A model generated the notes under the pieces. It was given only the letters and a program-made list of their open reading frames with translations. It did no database searches and was not told where the DNA came from. Below are positions 42,542-52,295 of a stretch of DNA of 64,000 bases, piece after piece. The translations under genes were made by a program, and so were the position numbers. The DNA comes from Chitinophaga sp. YR627 (GTDB taxonomy: Bacteria > Bacteroidota > Bacteroidia > Chitinophagales > Chitinophagaceae): contig NZ_FOUX01000005.1 of assembly GCF_900114995.1 (NCBI RefSeq), forward strand, positions 186,001 through 250,000, read 5' to 3'. Position 1 is the first letter of the stretch; each line of letters starts with the position of its first letter.

Positions 42542-44556
42542 CAGAAACTGTATTTAAATGCAACATACATATTACGGGGCGCCTGTACAAAGTATTTACG
42601 CGTACCATCTGCCTCCACATAACCATCGTTGTAATACTTCGCACTGGTCAGATTATTCACAAACAGCGACAGCGTACAATGTGCAATCGTATACTGTGCT
42701 CTTGCATTCAGTAATACATAACTGTCTGCAAGCGCATCATTGGCGAAGTCAATATAGGCACGGTGCTGATACCTGCCGGACACCGCCAGACCCAGATGTT
42801 TATGCTGCCAGCCCACCTCCTGGTTAACGATCAGAGACGGTGTCAGGATAGGTGTGAAAGAGGTCTGCTGCTCTTTCACCCGGCTATGATTAAAAGACGA
42901 ATTATTGGTAAAGCTGAATGCTTTTAAACGATAGCTGGCATGCAACTCTATCCCCGCACGATAACTGCTTTTTACTTTATTGGTCAGCAATAGTCCATTC
43001 GGCCCTACCTGCCCGTTCAGTACAATTTCATTATCGAAATTCATGTAATATCCATTCAGTCCCAGTTCGAGGTTATCCCGCTGAAAACGGATCCCTAACT
43101 CATGATCTACCACTGATTCTGCATCTTTATTATAGATAACCGCCTTCCCGGTACTATCGGCAGTCAGGTCATCATTCCCGCCGAAAATATCATTTCGCGT
43201 AGGCTCCCTGCCGGTACGGCCAACACTATAGTAAATGCTGGTCGCATCGCCGGCAGCAAAACTGATCCCTGCTTTAGGATTAAGGAAATGCCAGTCCATC
43301 TTTTCAAAAGGTACACTCCCTTTATAGTCGAAGGTGGCATAACGGTATTGCAGATCACCAAACAGGGTAAACTTGTTAAGGGTATACTCTACTTTGGTAA
43401 ATGCACTGACCTCGTTCTTATATCCTTTGTTCTGATACAGTTCTCCCAACCAGTTATCAGTTCCGGTATGTCTGCGTGAATACAGATTACCGTGTACGCC
43501 TGTGGTCCATTTGAATCGGTCGTACGTAAGCGCATAGTTGGTAAAGAATCCGCCGAAATGGGACAGGAAACCATAATTAAAGAGGTTACCATCTGTCTCC
43601 ATTCCGAGAAAATTATTCAGGTCAAAATCGTACCCGCCTTTCAGATAAGTATAGTAGATACTGGATGTCAGTGTTGCATGCAGGGAAGGCCGCCAGTTAT
43701 GCTGTAACTGCACGAGCCCCTGGAAGAAACGGTCCTTCTCATCTTTGGTATTGGCATTGCTACGTCTGTCTTTTGCGATCAGCGTATCTGCTACTGCCAG
43801 CCAGGCCATCCCATTCTGCTGATGCCCCGCCATGATGTTCAGCTTCCAGGTACTTTTATCGTAGTATAATCCGCCGCTGATAAAAACAGATTGCGAGTTA
43901 TTAAAGGAATGATATTTATAGCCATCCGTATACACCTGAGATGCTCTGACGTACAGTGATTTCCTGTTCTTAATGGCCGTCTGGTGTTCCGCGAAAATCC
44001 TGAAACTGTTATACGAACCATACCCTACGCCGAAATTAGTACTGGCTTTGTCTCCGGCTTCCGGTGCAAACAACTGTACGCTACCGGCATAACTGGCAGC
44101 GCCATTCTTGGAAGTACCAACGCCCCGCTGTATCTGCAGCCGGCTGACGGAATTGAGTATGTCCGGATAGTTGGAAAAATAAGCGCCCTGGTCTTCCGGT
44201 TCATTTAACGGCATCCCATCCAGGGTTGTATTGATCCTGGTCTGGTCCATCCCTCTCATACGATAATATGAATAGCCCTGCATATTACCGGCATCTGAAT
44301 ACACGGTGATCGATGGTGTTTCTGATAACAGAAAAGAAGGCTCCTGTCCGGTATTCTTTTCATCCAGCACCTTCATGTCAAGATTCTGATAGGTTACGGG
44401 GGTTTTACTACCAGCCTGATAGGAAACAATCACTTCCTTCAGCCGCCGGGTGCTGTCCTGATCTTTGCTTTTGGGTAAAGTATCCTGTGCGCCGGCTAAC
44501 AAAGGCAATAGTAAAACTGATACAGTGGTGATATTCACACGACTAAATAAGCTCAT
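42541..44556 (-). CDS. TonB-dependent outer-membrane receptor
   Basis: About 671 residues from ATG 44556, where the signal peptide starts; the ATG at 44616 lies upstream of the -7 element and is rejected. A plug domain (about 60-170: DMKVLDEKNTGQEPSFLLSETPSITVYSDAG...) precedes a 22-strand barrel ending in FKYSF. No SusD partner is present, so it is a stand-alone receptor. Gene order receptor-pnuC-nadR suggests uptake of nicotinamide riboside or a related B3 compound through the outer membrane. Confidence 0.92.
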   Translation of the reverse strand: MSLFSRVNITTVSVLLLPLLAGAQDTLPKSKDQDSTRRLKEVIVSYQAGSKTPVTYQNLDMKVLDEKNTGQEPSFLLSETPSITVYSDAGNMQGYSYYRMRGMDQTRINTTLDGMPLNEPEDQGAYFSNYPDILNSVSRLQIQRGVGTSKNGAASYAGSVQLFAPEAGDKASTNFGVGYGSYNSFRIFAEHQTAIKNRKSLYVRASQVYTDGYKYHSFNNSQSVFISGGLYYDKSTWKLNIMAGHQQNGMAWLAVADTLIAKDRRSNANTKDEKDRFFQGLVQLQHNWRPSLHATLTSSIYYTYLKGGYDFDLNNFLGMETDGNLFNYGFLSHFGGFFTNYALTYDRFKWTTGVHGNLYSRRHTGTDNWLGELYQNKGYKNEVSAFTKVEYTLNKFTLFGDLQYRYATFDYKGSVPFEKMDWHFLNPKAGISFAAGDATSIYYSVGRTGREPTRNDIFGGNDDLTADSTGKAVIYNKDAESVVDHELGIRFQRDNLELGLNGYYMNFDNEIVLNGQVGPNGLLLTNKVKSSYRAGIELHASYRLKAFSFTNNSSFNHSRVKEQQTSFTPILTPSLIVNQEVGWQHKHLGLAVSGRYQHRAYIDFANDALADSYVLLNARAQYTIAHCTLSLFVNNLTSAKYYNDGYVEADGTRKYFVQAPRNMYVAFKYSF

Positions 44557-44580
44557 AGGATAAAAAATGTAATTATTACA

Positions 44581-44588
44581 CAAATATA
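44581..44588 (-). promoter_or_regulatory. -7 promoter element of the TonB-pnuC-nadR operon
   Basis: Minus-strand TATATTTG, an exact match to TAnnTTTG, 25 bp before the receptor ATG. No TPP-box or other riboswitch consensus was recognised in the 190 bp upstream of the receptor gene. Confidence 0.6.
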
Positions 44589-44751
44589 TTAAGCCGAGTC
44601 CGGACGTGGTTAACATGTTTGTGTTAGTGCGTTAATTTGTTGATACACTGGTTTAAAATAATCCTTACTTTTATTTGACCGAGACAAAAACGCCATTGTC
44701 GATACTACTATTAACCTGTAACCATGGCGTATTTATCCCAAATGACGCGAT

Positions 44752-45387
44752 ATGAAAAGTGATACACCAATCCTGCGCAAACTGGACCAACATCGTAAAT
44801 TCCTTTTGGGCCATCGCCTGGCTTTTGAGACAAGTTCAAAGCGTCCAAGCTGGCGACAAATTGTAATGCTTTGGTTTTCTGCGGCTTCGCAGGGAAACAA
44901 AAGAGCACAGTTTTATCTGGCGACCTGTTATGATAACGGAATGGGCGTACAACGGGACACAGCCATTGCCTTCAAATGGTTTATGAAAGCTGCGTTACAG
45001 GGCCACATGGAATCACAATCTAATATCGGGTTCTTTTATCGTGAAGGAGATGTTGTCAGAAAAAACGATAAAAAAGCCGTTTACTGGTTCAAACTGGCTT
45101 CTGCACAGGGAGATACAGAAGCCCAACGCGATCTGGGATACTGTTACTTCTACGGTCTCGGCATAGAAAAGGACTTCACCCAGGCGATCTTCTGGTACAA
45201 GAAAGCAGCTGCCAAAGACGATCCTAAGGCACTGTATAATCTCGGCCTCTGCTATAAACACGGTGATGGCGTAGGCAAATCTCAGCGCTGGGCAAAATAT
45301 TATTTCGAAAGAGCAGCCCGCCTGGGCAATAATGCCGCTTCCCTTCAGCTACGCGAAATCATGCGTACCACCAGTCAATATTCTTAA
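44752..45387 (+). CDS. Sel1-repeat (TPR-like) protein
   Basis: 211 residues without signal peptide. At least four Sel1-type repeats are visible (AQFYLATCYDNGMGVQRD, SQSNIGFFYREGDVVRKN, AQRDLGYCYFYGLGIEKD, ALYNLGLCYKHGDGVGKS), each about 36 residues. Sel1 repeats form alpha-solenoid scaffolds for protein binding. The first ~45 residues are basic. The gene stands alone and its partner is unknown. Confidence 0.88.
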   Translation: MKSDTPILRKLDQHRKFLLGHRLAFETSSKRPSWRQIVMLWFSAASQGNKRAQFYLATCYDNGMGVQRDTAIAFKWFMKAALQGHMESQSNIGFFYREGDVVRKNDKKAVYWFKLASAQGDTEAQRDLGYCYFYGLGIEKDFTQAIFWYKKAAAKDDPKALYNLGLCYKHGDGVGKSQRWAKYYFERAARLGNNAASLQLREIMRTTSQYS

Positions 45388-45630
45388 TTATGTAGTACTG
45401 TCCGCTTAAACAGCAGCAACCTCGTAAATATGCCTCCTTCTCACTACGATAGCAATTGCGTAGTGATACCTCTTTTATTCCTCCTTACCACATAACAATA
45501 CCTGTCATACCTCAGCAAAGCGGCTTCCTCAAAAAACCGGTATTCTACCGGATTGATCGCTTATATTAGGGTAACGTTATTGAATCGTCTGCCGACATTG
45601 ATTATCTGGCCCTCTAATTACATTAAAACC

Positions 45631-47469
45631 ATGAGATCTTTTAGTACCCTTGTACTCTTCATTACACTATTATCGGGCATATCCAAAGCCCAGTCTACCA
45701 AAATCGTTACAAACCACATCGGTTATGAATTCAGTAAATCCAAACACGCTATCCTGCTGGCAGAAAGTAAGGTCAGCGTTAGCAATGTAGACCTGATCGA
45801 CGCCTCCAGCGGACGAAAGGTCTACACGGGAAAAGCCGTGTATAGTGGTCCGGTAGACCAGTGGAAACACTGGCAGTTCTGGACAATTGACTTCAGCAGC
45901 TACACCTCCGCAGGTACCTATTACCTCAGTACCAGCGTAGCCGGACAATCCATACGCTCCTACCCTTTTACCATCGGGAAGAACGTACTGGAACAGGCCA
46001 CCATCTCTGATGTTGTCTATTATTTCAAAGGACAGCGTTGTACAGGACTCATGGATCAGGCGGATCATCACCTGCACCTCGCCGGTATGCCTGCTGATAC
46101 CATCGACGCACATGGCGGCTGGTACGATGCAACAGGCGATTATGGTAAACACCTGTCGCATCTCTCCTTTTCCTCGTATTTCAATCCCCAACAGGTATCG
46201 CTCACTGTCTGGAGTCTGCTGAAAACATATGAGCTGCTGAAAAGTAAACCAGGTACAGACTATCGTCAGTATATCAGACGTGTACTGGACGAAGCCATGT
46301 TTGGTGCAGATTATCTCGTCAGACTAAAAGCCCCCAATGCTTCTTTCTATCGTTCCGTTTCTGCTCCTGGCCCGGGTAAACTGGCCAAAGACCGCACGAT
46401 CCGTCCGGAAGACAAAGGTTATCGTATCAAACAATCGAAAGACCAGTCCTTCGGCAGTGGTAGCGGCACCTCCAGCGAAATGAACAACTGGCGTAGCTAT
46501 CAGTCCAGCTACCGTTCAGGCGCCGGACTATCCATCGCCGCCTTGGCCATCGCCTCCACCTATGATACTTCCGGAGAATACAGCAACAAAGACTATCTGA
46601 AAACAGCAGAAGACGCCTTCGCCTTCCTGGAAAAGGAAAATCCGCTGATGACCAATGATGGAAAAGAAAATATTGTAGATGATTATTGCGCACTCAGTGC
46701 CGCCACTGAGCTCTACAAAGCAACACACAAAGACATCTATCTGCAGGCGGCCATCAAACGCGCCAGGCAATTAAAAGACCGCCTCATCAGCAGTGGTAAA
46801 TACCAGCACTATTTCCGGGCTGACGACAAAGACAGACCTTTCTTCCATCCTTCTGATGCTGGCTTACCGGTTGTTAGTCTGCTGAACTTCTACCCACTGG
46901 CGCCGGCTGCTTTGCAAACGGAGATCAGGACGACAGTCAGACAATACATGCAGTACGAACTCGCTATCACCACAGAAGTAAATAATCCCTTTGGTTATAG
47001 CCGTCAATATACAGAAGATACTGCCGGTATCAGAAAAGCAACGTTCTTCTTTCCACACGGTAGTGAAGCATCTCCATGGTGGCAGGGGGAAAACGCCAGA
47101 CTTGGTTCGCAGGCTACCGCTGCAAGAATGACGGCACAGTTATTCAAAGCAGATAAACCTTTTCACGATAGCCTGGAAAACTTTGCGCTTAACCAGCTGA
47201 ACTGGATACTGGGACTCAATCCTTTTGATGCCTGTATGTTACAGGGTGCCGGACATAACAATCCGGCATACGGTTTCTTCGGCACCTTTGAATATACCAA
47301 CGCGCCTGGTGGCATTGTGAATGGTATTACTTCCGGTCTGGAGAATGAAAACGATATTGATTTCAATCTCTCCTATGCCATTACAAAGAAAGACTATGAC
47401 TGGCGCTGGGCAGAACAATGGCTGCCACACGCAGCATGGTACCTGTTAGCGATAGCGGTAAATGAATAA
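45631..47469 (+). CDS. Secreted GH9 family glucanase (cellulase-like)
   Basis: 612 residues from ATG 45631, with a signal peptide ending near SGISKAQ; the frame upstream to 45553 is rejected. An N-terminal Ig-like CelD_N domain (VTNHIGYEFSKSKHAILL) is followed by the (alpha/alpha)6 barrel: GGWYDATGDYGKHLSHLS, where GH9 has its DAGD motif but with one extra residue, then NPFGYSRQYTE, FPHGSEASPWWQGEN, LNWILGLNPFDACM and the acidic ENEND near the end. The substrate is probably a beta-glucan. The motif variant (DATGD) is seen in a Bacteroidota branch of GH9. It stands alone, ended by a perfect 41-bp palindrome. Confidence 0.88.
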   Translation: MRSFSTLVLFITLLSGISKAQSTKIVTNHIGYEFSKSKHAILLAESKVSVSNVDLIDASSGRKVYTGKAVYSGPVDQWKHWQFWTIDFSSYTSAGTYYLSTSVAGQSIRSYPFTIGKNVLEQATISDVVYYFKGQRCTGLMDQADHHLHLAGMPADTIDAHGGWYDATGDYGKHLSHLSFSSYFNPQQVSLTVWSLLKTYELLKSKPGTDYRQYIRRVLDEAMFGADYLVRLKAPNASFYRSVSAPGPGKLAKDRTIRPEDKGYRIKQSKDQSFGSGSGTSSEMNNWRSYQSSYRSGAGLSIAALAIASTYDTSGEYSNKDYLKTAEDAFAFLEKENPLMTNDGKENIVDDYCALSAATELYKATHKDIYLQAAIKRARQLKDRLISSGKYQHYFRADDKDRPFFHPSDAGLPVVSLLNFYPLAPAALQTEIRTTVRQYMQYELAITTEVNNPFGYSRQYTEDTAGIRKATFFFPHGSEASPWWQGENARLGSQATAARMTAQLFKADKPFHDSLENFALNQLNWILGLNPFDACMLQGAGHNNPAYGFFGTFEYTNAPGGIVNGITSGLENENDIDFNLSYAITKKDYDWRWAEQWLPHAAWYLLAIAVNE

Positions 47470-47470
47470 A

Positions 47471-47511
47471 AAGTAAAAGGGCTGTACAATGATTGTACAG
47501 CCCTTTTACTT
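47471..47511. terminator. Perfect 41-bp palindromic terminator
   Basis: Two 20-bp arms (47471-47490 and 47492-47511) pair perfectly around a single G. It lies between the convergent GH9 and TlpA genes; both strands end in short T runs. Confidence 0.85.
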
Positions 47512-47526
47512 TCATAACGTGTAGGT

Positions 47527-48669
47527 TTATTTATTCAGCAGTTCTGCCAGTTTCTTGTTGAGAGATTCACCTCTCAGGTCATTTCCGATGATCTTGCCTT
47601 CAGGGCTGATCAGGAAACCTGCCGGTACACCGGTCACGCCATACAGGATACCCACTTCATTACCCCAACCTTTCAGATCAGATACATGGATCCATGGAAT
47701 ACCATCTTTTGCGATCGCCTCTTCCCATTTCTTTTTATCACTATCCAGTGATACACCCAGGATCTCAAAACCCTTGTCCTTGTACATTTTATACTGTTCT
47801 CTCAGATTTGGATTCTCCGCACGGCATGGGCTGCACCAGCTCGCCCAGAACTCCAGCAACACGGTCTTGCCTCTCAGATCTTTCAGAGAGACAGGATTAC
47901 CATTCGTATCTTTCATCGTGAAGTTTGGCGCTTCTGCACCCGGGGTTGTGAGCTTCACCGATTTAATACGCTTATCCAGTTCCTGCCCTTTCTTTGAATT
48001 ACGCAGTTTTGCACTCAAGGCATTATAAACAGGCGCTACAACCTCCATATTTTTCGACATATTCGTGTACTCCGACAATGCGATCAGTCCGAATACAGAA
48101 TTAGGATTATCCTTTGCATATTGCAGCTGCGCAGCATTCCTGTCGCTTACACGTTTGCGGAAACGCATGTCTATTTCTTTCAGGAAATTAGAATCAGCAC
48201 GCTGCTCAGGTGTACCTGCATTAAAATCGTAGTTGGCATTTTTAGTGATCGCCATGATTTGTCCGCCTATCTTTTTGTTATAGACGTCTTCCTGATCATG
48301 GATCTTAGAACCTTTGAACACAGCATTTGCCAGGGAATCTTTTGAAGTGATCGTGAAATTCTCAGGTCCAAAGTTGAAATAGATGGCATCTCCGGCATAC
48401 ACAGCCTTCATCTTTCCATCTCCATGATGCGCCAGTGCCATGCGGCAGGTAGCCACCCCTGTCAGTTCTCCGGTAAATTTAAAAGTCCCGTTGATAACAT
48501 CCACAGAATCTTCCGTTCCCCCGTTGCCAAGCAAATCGGTCCAGTCCAGATATACCCGTGCATTAGGATCCAGATTACCGATCTTACCGGTAATGGTAAA
48601 AGTGTTTTTAGATTGAGACTTTGCCAGCATTGGTAACAGGGCCGCAAAGAGCAAAAAAGTTTTTTTCAT
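47527..48669 (-). CDS. DUF4369-TlpA family thiol-disulfide oxidoreductase
   Basis: 380 residues with a signal peptide (about 1-19). DUF4369 domain about 22-120, helical linker to about 245, then a thioredoxin-like TlpA domain with AEAPNFTMKDTNGNPVSLKDLRGK and active site WASWCSPCRAEN (Cys279, Cys282). It reduces or exchanges disulfides in the periplasm. The cis-Pro loop reads GVTGVPAGFLIS. It is the intact counterpart of the cysteine-less protein at 23375-24511. Confidence 0.92.
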   Translation of the reverse strand: MKKTFLLFAALLPMLAKSQSKNTFTITGKIGNLDPNARVYLDWTDLLGNGGTEDSVDVINGTFKFTGELTGVATCRMALAHHGDGKMKAVYAGDAIYFNFGPENFTITSKDSLANAVFKGSKIHDQEDVYNKKIGGQIMAITKNANYDFNAGTPEQRADSNFLKEIDMRFRKRVSDRNAAQLQYAKDNPNSVFGLIALSEYTNMSKNMEVVAPVYNALSAKLRNSKKGQELDKRIKSVKLTTPGAEAPNFTMKDTNGNPVSLKDLRGKTVLLEFWASWCSPCRAENPNLREQYKMYKDKGFEILGVSLDSDKKKWEEAIAKDGIPWIHVSDLKGWGNEVGILYGVTGVPAGFLISPEGKIIGNDLRGESLNKKLAELLNK

Positions 48670-48844
48670 GGTCGATTTTGGTAAATGGTGGTCGAAGACT
48701 TTACATAGATAAAGCAGCGAAATCGAAAAATCTTAGCGTCTTTTTCGAACTTTTTTTAAAGAATCTGCTGAAACTGTTAATAAAAACTAAACCACCTATC
48801 TCTTTACAGGTACTATAGGGATGTTCTGGTTAGAAGGCATCTGT

Positions 48845-49264
48845 TTACTCCGGATATTTGTTCCTGAGATAGTCAACTGACTGACTGATCAATTGTTCCA
48901 ATACGGACTGGTCTACGTCGGACAGCTTTTTGATATACAGACAACCCTTGGCGGCTTTATGCTTCCCCAACTTATCCAGCAAGGTGGAGTTGTCCGCAAA
49001 ACCCGGCATGACATATAAACTGAGCTGCTGCTTACGGGGAGAAAACCCTACCAGACAGGCATCCCCTTCATGCCCGCTGTCATATTTATAATGATACTGC
49101 CCGAATCCTACGATCGCCGGGCCCCACATCTTCGCCTTGTAACCGGTTACGTTCTCCATGATGCGCACCAGTTCGAAACAGTCTGCCCTTACTTTTTCAT
49201 CGGCCACATTTCCCAGGAAAGCATCCACAGACTGTTCGGTTGGTTTGGTTTTCTGTTCTGCCAT
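48845..49264 (-). CDS. DUF1801 domain protein
   Basis: 139 residues. KMWGPAIVGFGQYHYKYDSGHEGD, then GFSPRKQQLSLYVMPGF and LGKHKAAKGCLYIKKLSDVD give the DUF1801 (YdhG-like) pattern; it is cytosolic. Family function is unknown. A -7-like TAACTTTA (minus strand, 49294-49287) precedes the start by 22 bp, so it has its own promoter. Confidence 0.87.
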   Translation of the reverse strand: MAEQKTKPTEQSVDAFLGNVADEKVRADCFELVRIMENVTGYKAKMWGPAIVGFGQYHYKYDSGHEGDACLVGFSPRKQQLSLYVMPGFADNSTLLDKLGKHKAAKGCLYIKKLSDVDQSVLEQLISQSVDYLRNKYPE

Positions 49265-49296
49265 GTGACGGGGTTTGATATACAGATAAAGTTAGG

Positions 49297-50073
49297 TCAA
49301 ATCTGCGTCCGTTCTCCCCGTGACAGGAATATTGTACGCTCCCGGGTCAGTTGATTTCCCTGCAGCACTTTTTGCAATGCCGCCGTCTGTTCCTTGAAAT
49401 GTGTCCAGCCACTATGATGGACCGGAATGATCTTATTAGGTTGTATTACCTCTGCGGACCGGATCAAGCCCCTGCTATCCATCGTATACTGTCCGAAACC
49501 GGAAAGATACCTGAACTGTACTGCCCCCAGGTTGAAGATCCCCGTATCCACCTTAAAACGCTTTCCGACTTCCGCGATCCCATTGAAATACACCGTATCG
49601 CCGGACAAATAGATCACCCCATCCTGCTGTCCATCATACTCAATAACAAAACCAGTCACCATACCGGATATAAACTCCGGTATCCATGCCGGACGATGCT
49701 GGGCAGGTGTAGCTGTGATCCGTAAACCAGGCACCTTCGGCGTATCTATTCTATAGGTTTCCCACTTTTGCAGACCTGTCACATTTTTCAAACGTCTGGC
49801 AGCAGCTGTCGTAGAAAGCACATGCGGAAAGGTATCGATAAACGCACGGCCATTATTGTCCAGGTTATCCTTATGCTGATCATGACTAAGCAATACAAGG
49901 TCGATATCCTGAAGGGCAGATAACGGCATAGCCGGATCTTCGGTCTTGCGGGAGAAGGCGCCAAAACCATGATAGTATAGAGCGCCGGCATTGTCCAGCG
50001 TTGGGTCTGTGAGTATTTTGAAATCCCCTATTTCAAGCAGGATACAGGCAGTGTCAATATGGGTAATATACAT
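49297..50073 (-). CDS. MBL-fold metallo-hydrolase with a variant metal motif
   Basis: 258 residues, cytosolic. The first metal motif reads SHDQHKDNLDN where most MBL hydrolases have HxHxDH; the last His is replaced by Asn. Later motifs LSGDTVYFNG and PVHHSGWTHF remain. UlaG-like proteins of this type are frequent in Bacteroidota, so one metal site may be altered. Substrate unknown. It ends 32 bp before the DUF1801 gene in the same direction. Confidence 0.82.
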   Translation of the reverse strand: MYITHIDTACILLEIGDFKILTDPTLDNAGALYYHGFGAFSRKTEDPAMPLSALQDIDLVLLSHDQHKDNLDNNGRAFIDTFPHVLSTTAAARRLKNVTGLQKWETYRIDTPKVPGLRITATPAQHRPAWIPEFISGMVTGFVIEYDGQQDGVIYLSGDTVYFNGIAEVGKRFKVDTGIFNLGAVQFRYLSGFGQYTMDSRGLIRSAEVIQPNKIIPVHHSGWTHFKEQTAALQKVLQGNQLTRERTIFLSRGERTQI

Positions 50074-50160
50074 AAGGAGCGATCAATGCTATAAAGCTAT
50101 TGATAATGACGCCCCTTTACAATGTAGATACGGGATATTCTGTTGTATATATAAAGAACA

Positions 50161-50184
50161 ATTGCCCCTCTCTCGAGGGGCAAT
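50161..50184 (-). terminator. Terminator of the giant-protein operon
   Basis: Perfect 10-bp stem ATTGCCCCTC / GAGGGGCAAT with loop TCTC, followed on the minus strand by a U-rich stretch; 42 bp beyond the OmpA gene. Confidence 0.75.
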
Positions 50185-50226
50185 GCCAACTTAAAACACA
50201 ATATAGGGATAAATCACGGATAGGTC

Positions 50227-52257
50227 TTAGTGTTCCAGAACGGTAAATTCCGCTCTTCTGTTTGCCTTATGTTCTTCCTCTGTACAAGTCACACCATTCG
50301 CACAACGGTTGATCAGTTTGGTCTCACCATAACCTTTTGCTGTCAGGCGTTTTTTATCAATTCCCTTGGAAAGGAAATAATTCAATGTTGAATTCGCACG
50401 ACGCTGGGAGAGTTTCATGTTATAGTTATCATCCGAACGGCTATCCGTATGGAATGACATATCCACCTTCCAGCTTGCGTTTTCCTTCATCAGCGCAATC
50501 AGTTTATCCAGCTCTTTCGCTACGTCAGGACGGATATCTGCCTTACCCAGATCGAAATAGATGTTCTGTGGATTGAACTTGTTACCCAGTTCAATCTTAC
50601 GCGGAGCACCAATTCCCTTTGCCGGAACCGGTTCTTTCGGTTTGTTCACAACAGCTTCTACTTCGATCTTTTCCAGATAAAGGTCACGGTGTAAAACTGC
50701 AGATTCTGTCAACCCGTTCGTCGTCACCGCAACCCCCAGTTCTGGTCTAAACAGTGCCTTCTGGCCATCCAGCGCATAGGCTGTCAAACTATCCAATGCA
50801 AAATGAAAATTACCTTCGTTATCTGTAACAGCCTTTAAGGCTTTTCCGGTGCCTTTATTCGCCAGGGTCACCTCAGCATCACCCAGTGGCTGATTGGTCT
50901 TTTTGTCGATCGCTTTACCTTCCAGGGAGAAGACCAGGATCTTCGCAGGCGTAAAACGATAGAGGTCATCACTACCCTTTCCGCCTTTCCTGTTGGAAGA
51001 AAAATACATGGTATTAGTGCCATTGTAAGCAGGTGCAAAATCATCCTGCGCACTGTTTACCGGCAGTCCCATATTACGTACCGCCCAGGTACCTTTTTCT
51101 TTCACCGCACGGAAGATGTCCAATCCACCCATACCCGGACGTCCATCTGTAGAGAAATAGAAAACACCATCTCCATCAAACATCGGAGAACGTTCATTAC
51201 CAACACTATTGATCTCCGGGCCCATGTTCACCGGCGTCTGCCACTGACCATTTGCATCCAGGGCACTATAATAGATATCGGTGCCGCCATTTCCTTTATC
51301 GCCGTAGTCAGCAACAAAGTAGAGGGTTTTACCATCAGGAGCGATGTAAGGATCCCCGATGGAGTGATTGAATATTTCGTTGAAAGGGAAAGCAGGCAAT
51401 TGTTTCCAGCTGCCGGCAGTATCACGTTGCTGACCTCTGATCTCGATATTGAGTGTATAAGGATTTTCCTTACCCAGCAGTGAACCTTTCTTTCTGGCCA
51501 GTTCTGTTATCGCATAATAGAAGGCTTCACCGTTCGCCGTATAACTCGCATCTGCACTATGGTAATCACCATTCACATTACGTACCAGCAGTTTGGTGGA
51601 ACCGCTGTCCAGACCGTTGCTCTCATAGAGATGCAGATAACTGTTACCGGTATAACCGTAATACTTCTTCTTGATGTTGCTGGTGTTGAACAGCATATCC
51701 CGGCGCAGGGAATCGTAAGGACGATCCGAAGCGAAAACTACTTTTCCGTTGTTGAAAGCTGTACTCCAGTCAGACCATTCACTGTTCAGGCCTTTCAGGT
51801 TCTCCAGGTCTCCTCTTACAGGCGCAGCTGTCCATGCGGAAGCACTGTCACAACCTGCCTGCATACTCTTCGCGAACTGGTCGCCCGGTGTTTTAGACAG
51901 ATAAGTATTCAGTACCTCTTTTGCGGCGCTATACTGTTCATTGTTCATGAGGATCGCTGCATAATACAGTTCATCCTCCGCAGTATGTTCCGGCATAGCT
52001 ACCAGTTTGCCATACCAGGTAGCTGCAGCAGGATAATCCTTCAGCAGGCGGTAACTGGTTGCCAGTCCGCGGACCGCTGTTATCGTTTCTTTCTTCTTAT
52101 AAGCTTTCTGATATAATGGAATAGCTGCTGCGTAATTGTATAGTGTAGCCTGACTATTGGCTTCTTTTATAACGTACTGTCCATTGGCGGTATTAAACAA
52201 TCCCGTTACCAGCAAGGCACTTAACAATGCAGGAAGCGTATAATGTTTTCTATTCAT
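50227..52257 (-). CDS. PorE-like protein: TPR, propeller, CRD and OmpA domains
   Basis: About 676 residues from ATG 52257 with a signal peptide ending near TANGQ. Order: TPR-like helices (about 25-150), PD40/WD40-like propeller (170-445; FASDRPYDS, IAPDGKTLYFVAD, RSPMFDGDGVFYFSTDG, NTMYFSSNRKGG), a carboxypeptidase-regulatory-like domain (450-545) and an OmpA peptidoglycan-binding domain (560-676; NIYFDLGKADIRPDV, LSQRRANSTLNYFLSKGI). This four-part order is that of PorE of the type IX secretion system, which anchors the machinery to the wall. Third gene of the operon after the adhesin and PorP/SprF. Confidence 0.9.
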   Translation of the reverse strand: MNRKHYTLPALLSALLVTGLFNTANGQYVIKEANSQATLYNYAAAIPLYQKAYKKKETITAVRGLATSYRLLKDYPAAATWYGKLVAMPEHTAEDELYYAAILMNNEQYSAAKEVLNTYLSKTPGDQFAKSMQAGCDSASAWTAAPVRGDLENLKGLNSEWSDWSTAFNNGKVVFASDRPYDSLRRDMLFNTSNIKKKYYGYTGNSYLHLYESNGLDSGSTKLLVRNVNGDYHSADASYTANGEAFYYAITELARKKGSLLGKENPYTLNIEIRGQQRDTAGSWKQLPAFPFNEIFNHSIGDPYIAPDGKTLYFVADYGDKGNGGTDIYYSALDANGQWQTPVNMGPEINSVGNERSPMFDGDGVFYFSTDGRPGMGGLDIFRAVKEKGTWAVRNMGLPVNSAQDDFAPAYNGTNTMYFSSNRKGGKGSDDLYRFTPAKILVFSLEGKAIDKKTNQPLGDAEVTLANKGTGKALKAVTDNEGNFHFALDSLTAYALDGQKALFRPELGVAVTTNGLTESAVLHRDLYLEKIEVEAVVNKPKEPVPAKGIGAPRKIELGNKFNPQNIYFDLGKADIRPDVAKELDKLIALMKENASWKVDMSFHTDSRSDDNYNMKLSQRRANSTLNYFLSKGIDKKRLTAKGYGETKLINRCANGVTCTEEEHKANRRAEFTVLEH

Positions 52258-52295
52258 AATGGTATTATGATATCTGTTTTTGTAACGCAATGATG

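Noticed and set aside
44557..44751. TPP riboswitch upstream of the TonB-pnuC operon
   Set aside because: No THI-box consensus was found on the minus strand; only a -7 element was seen.
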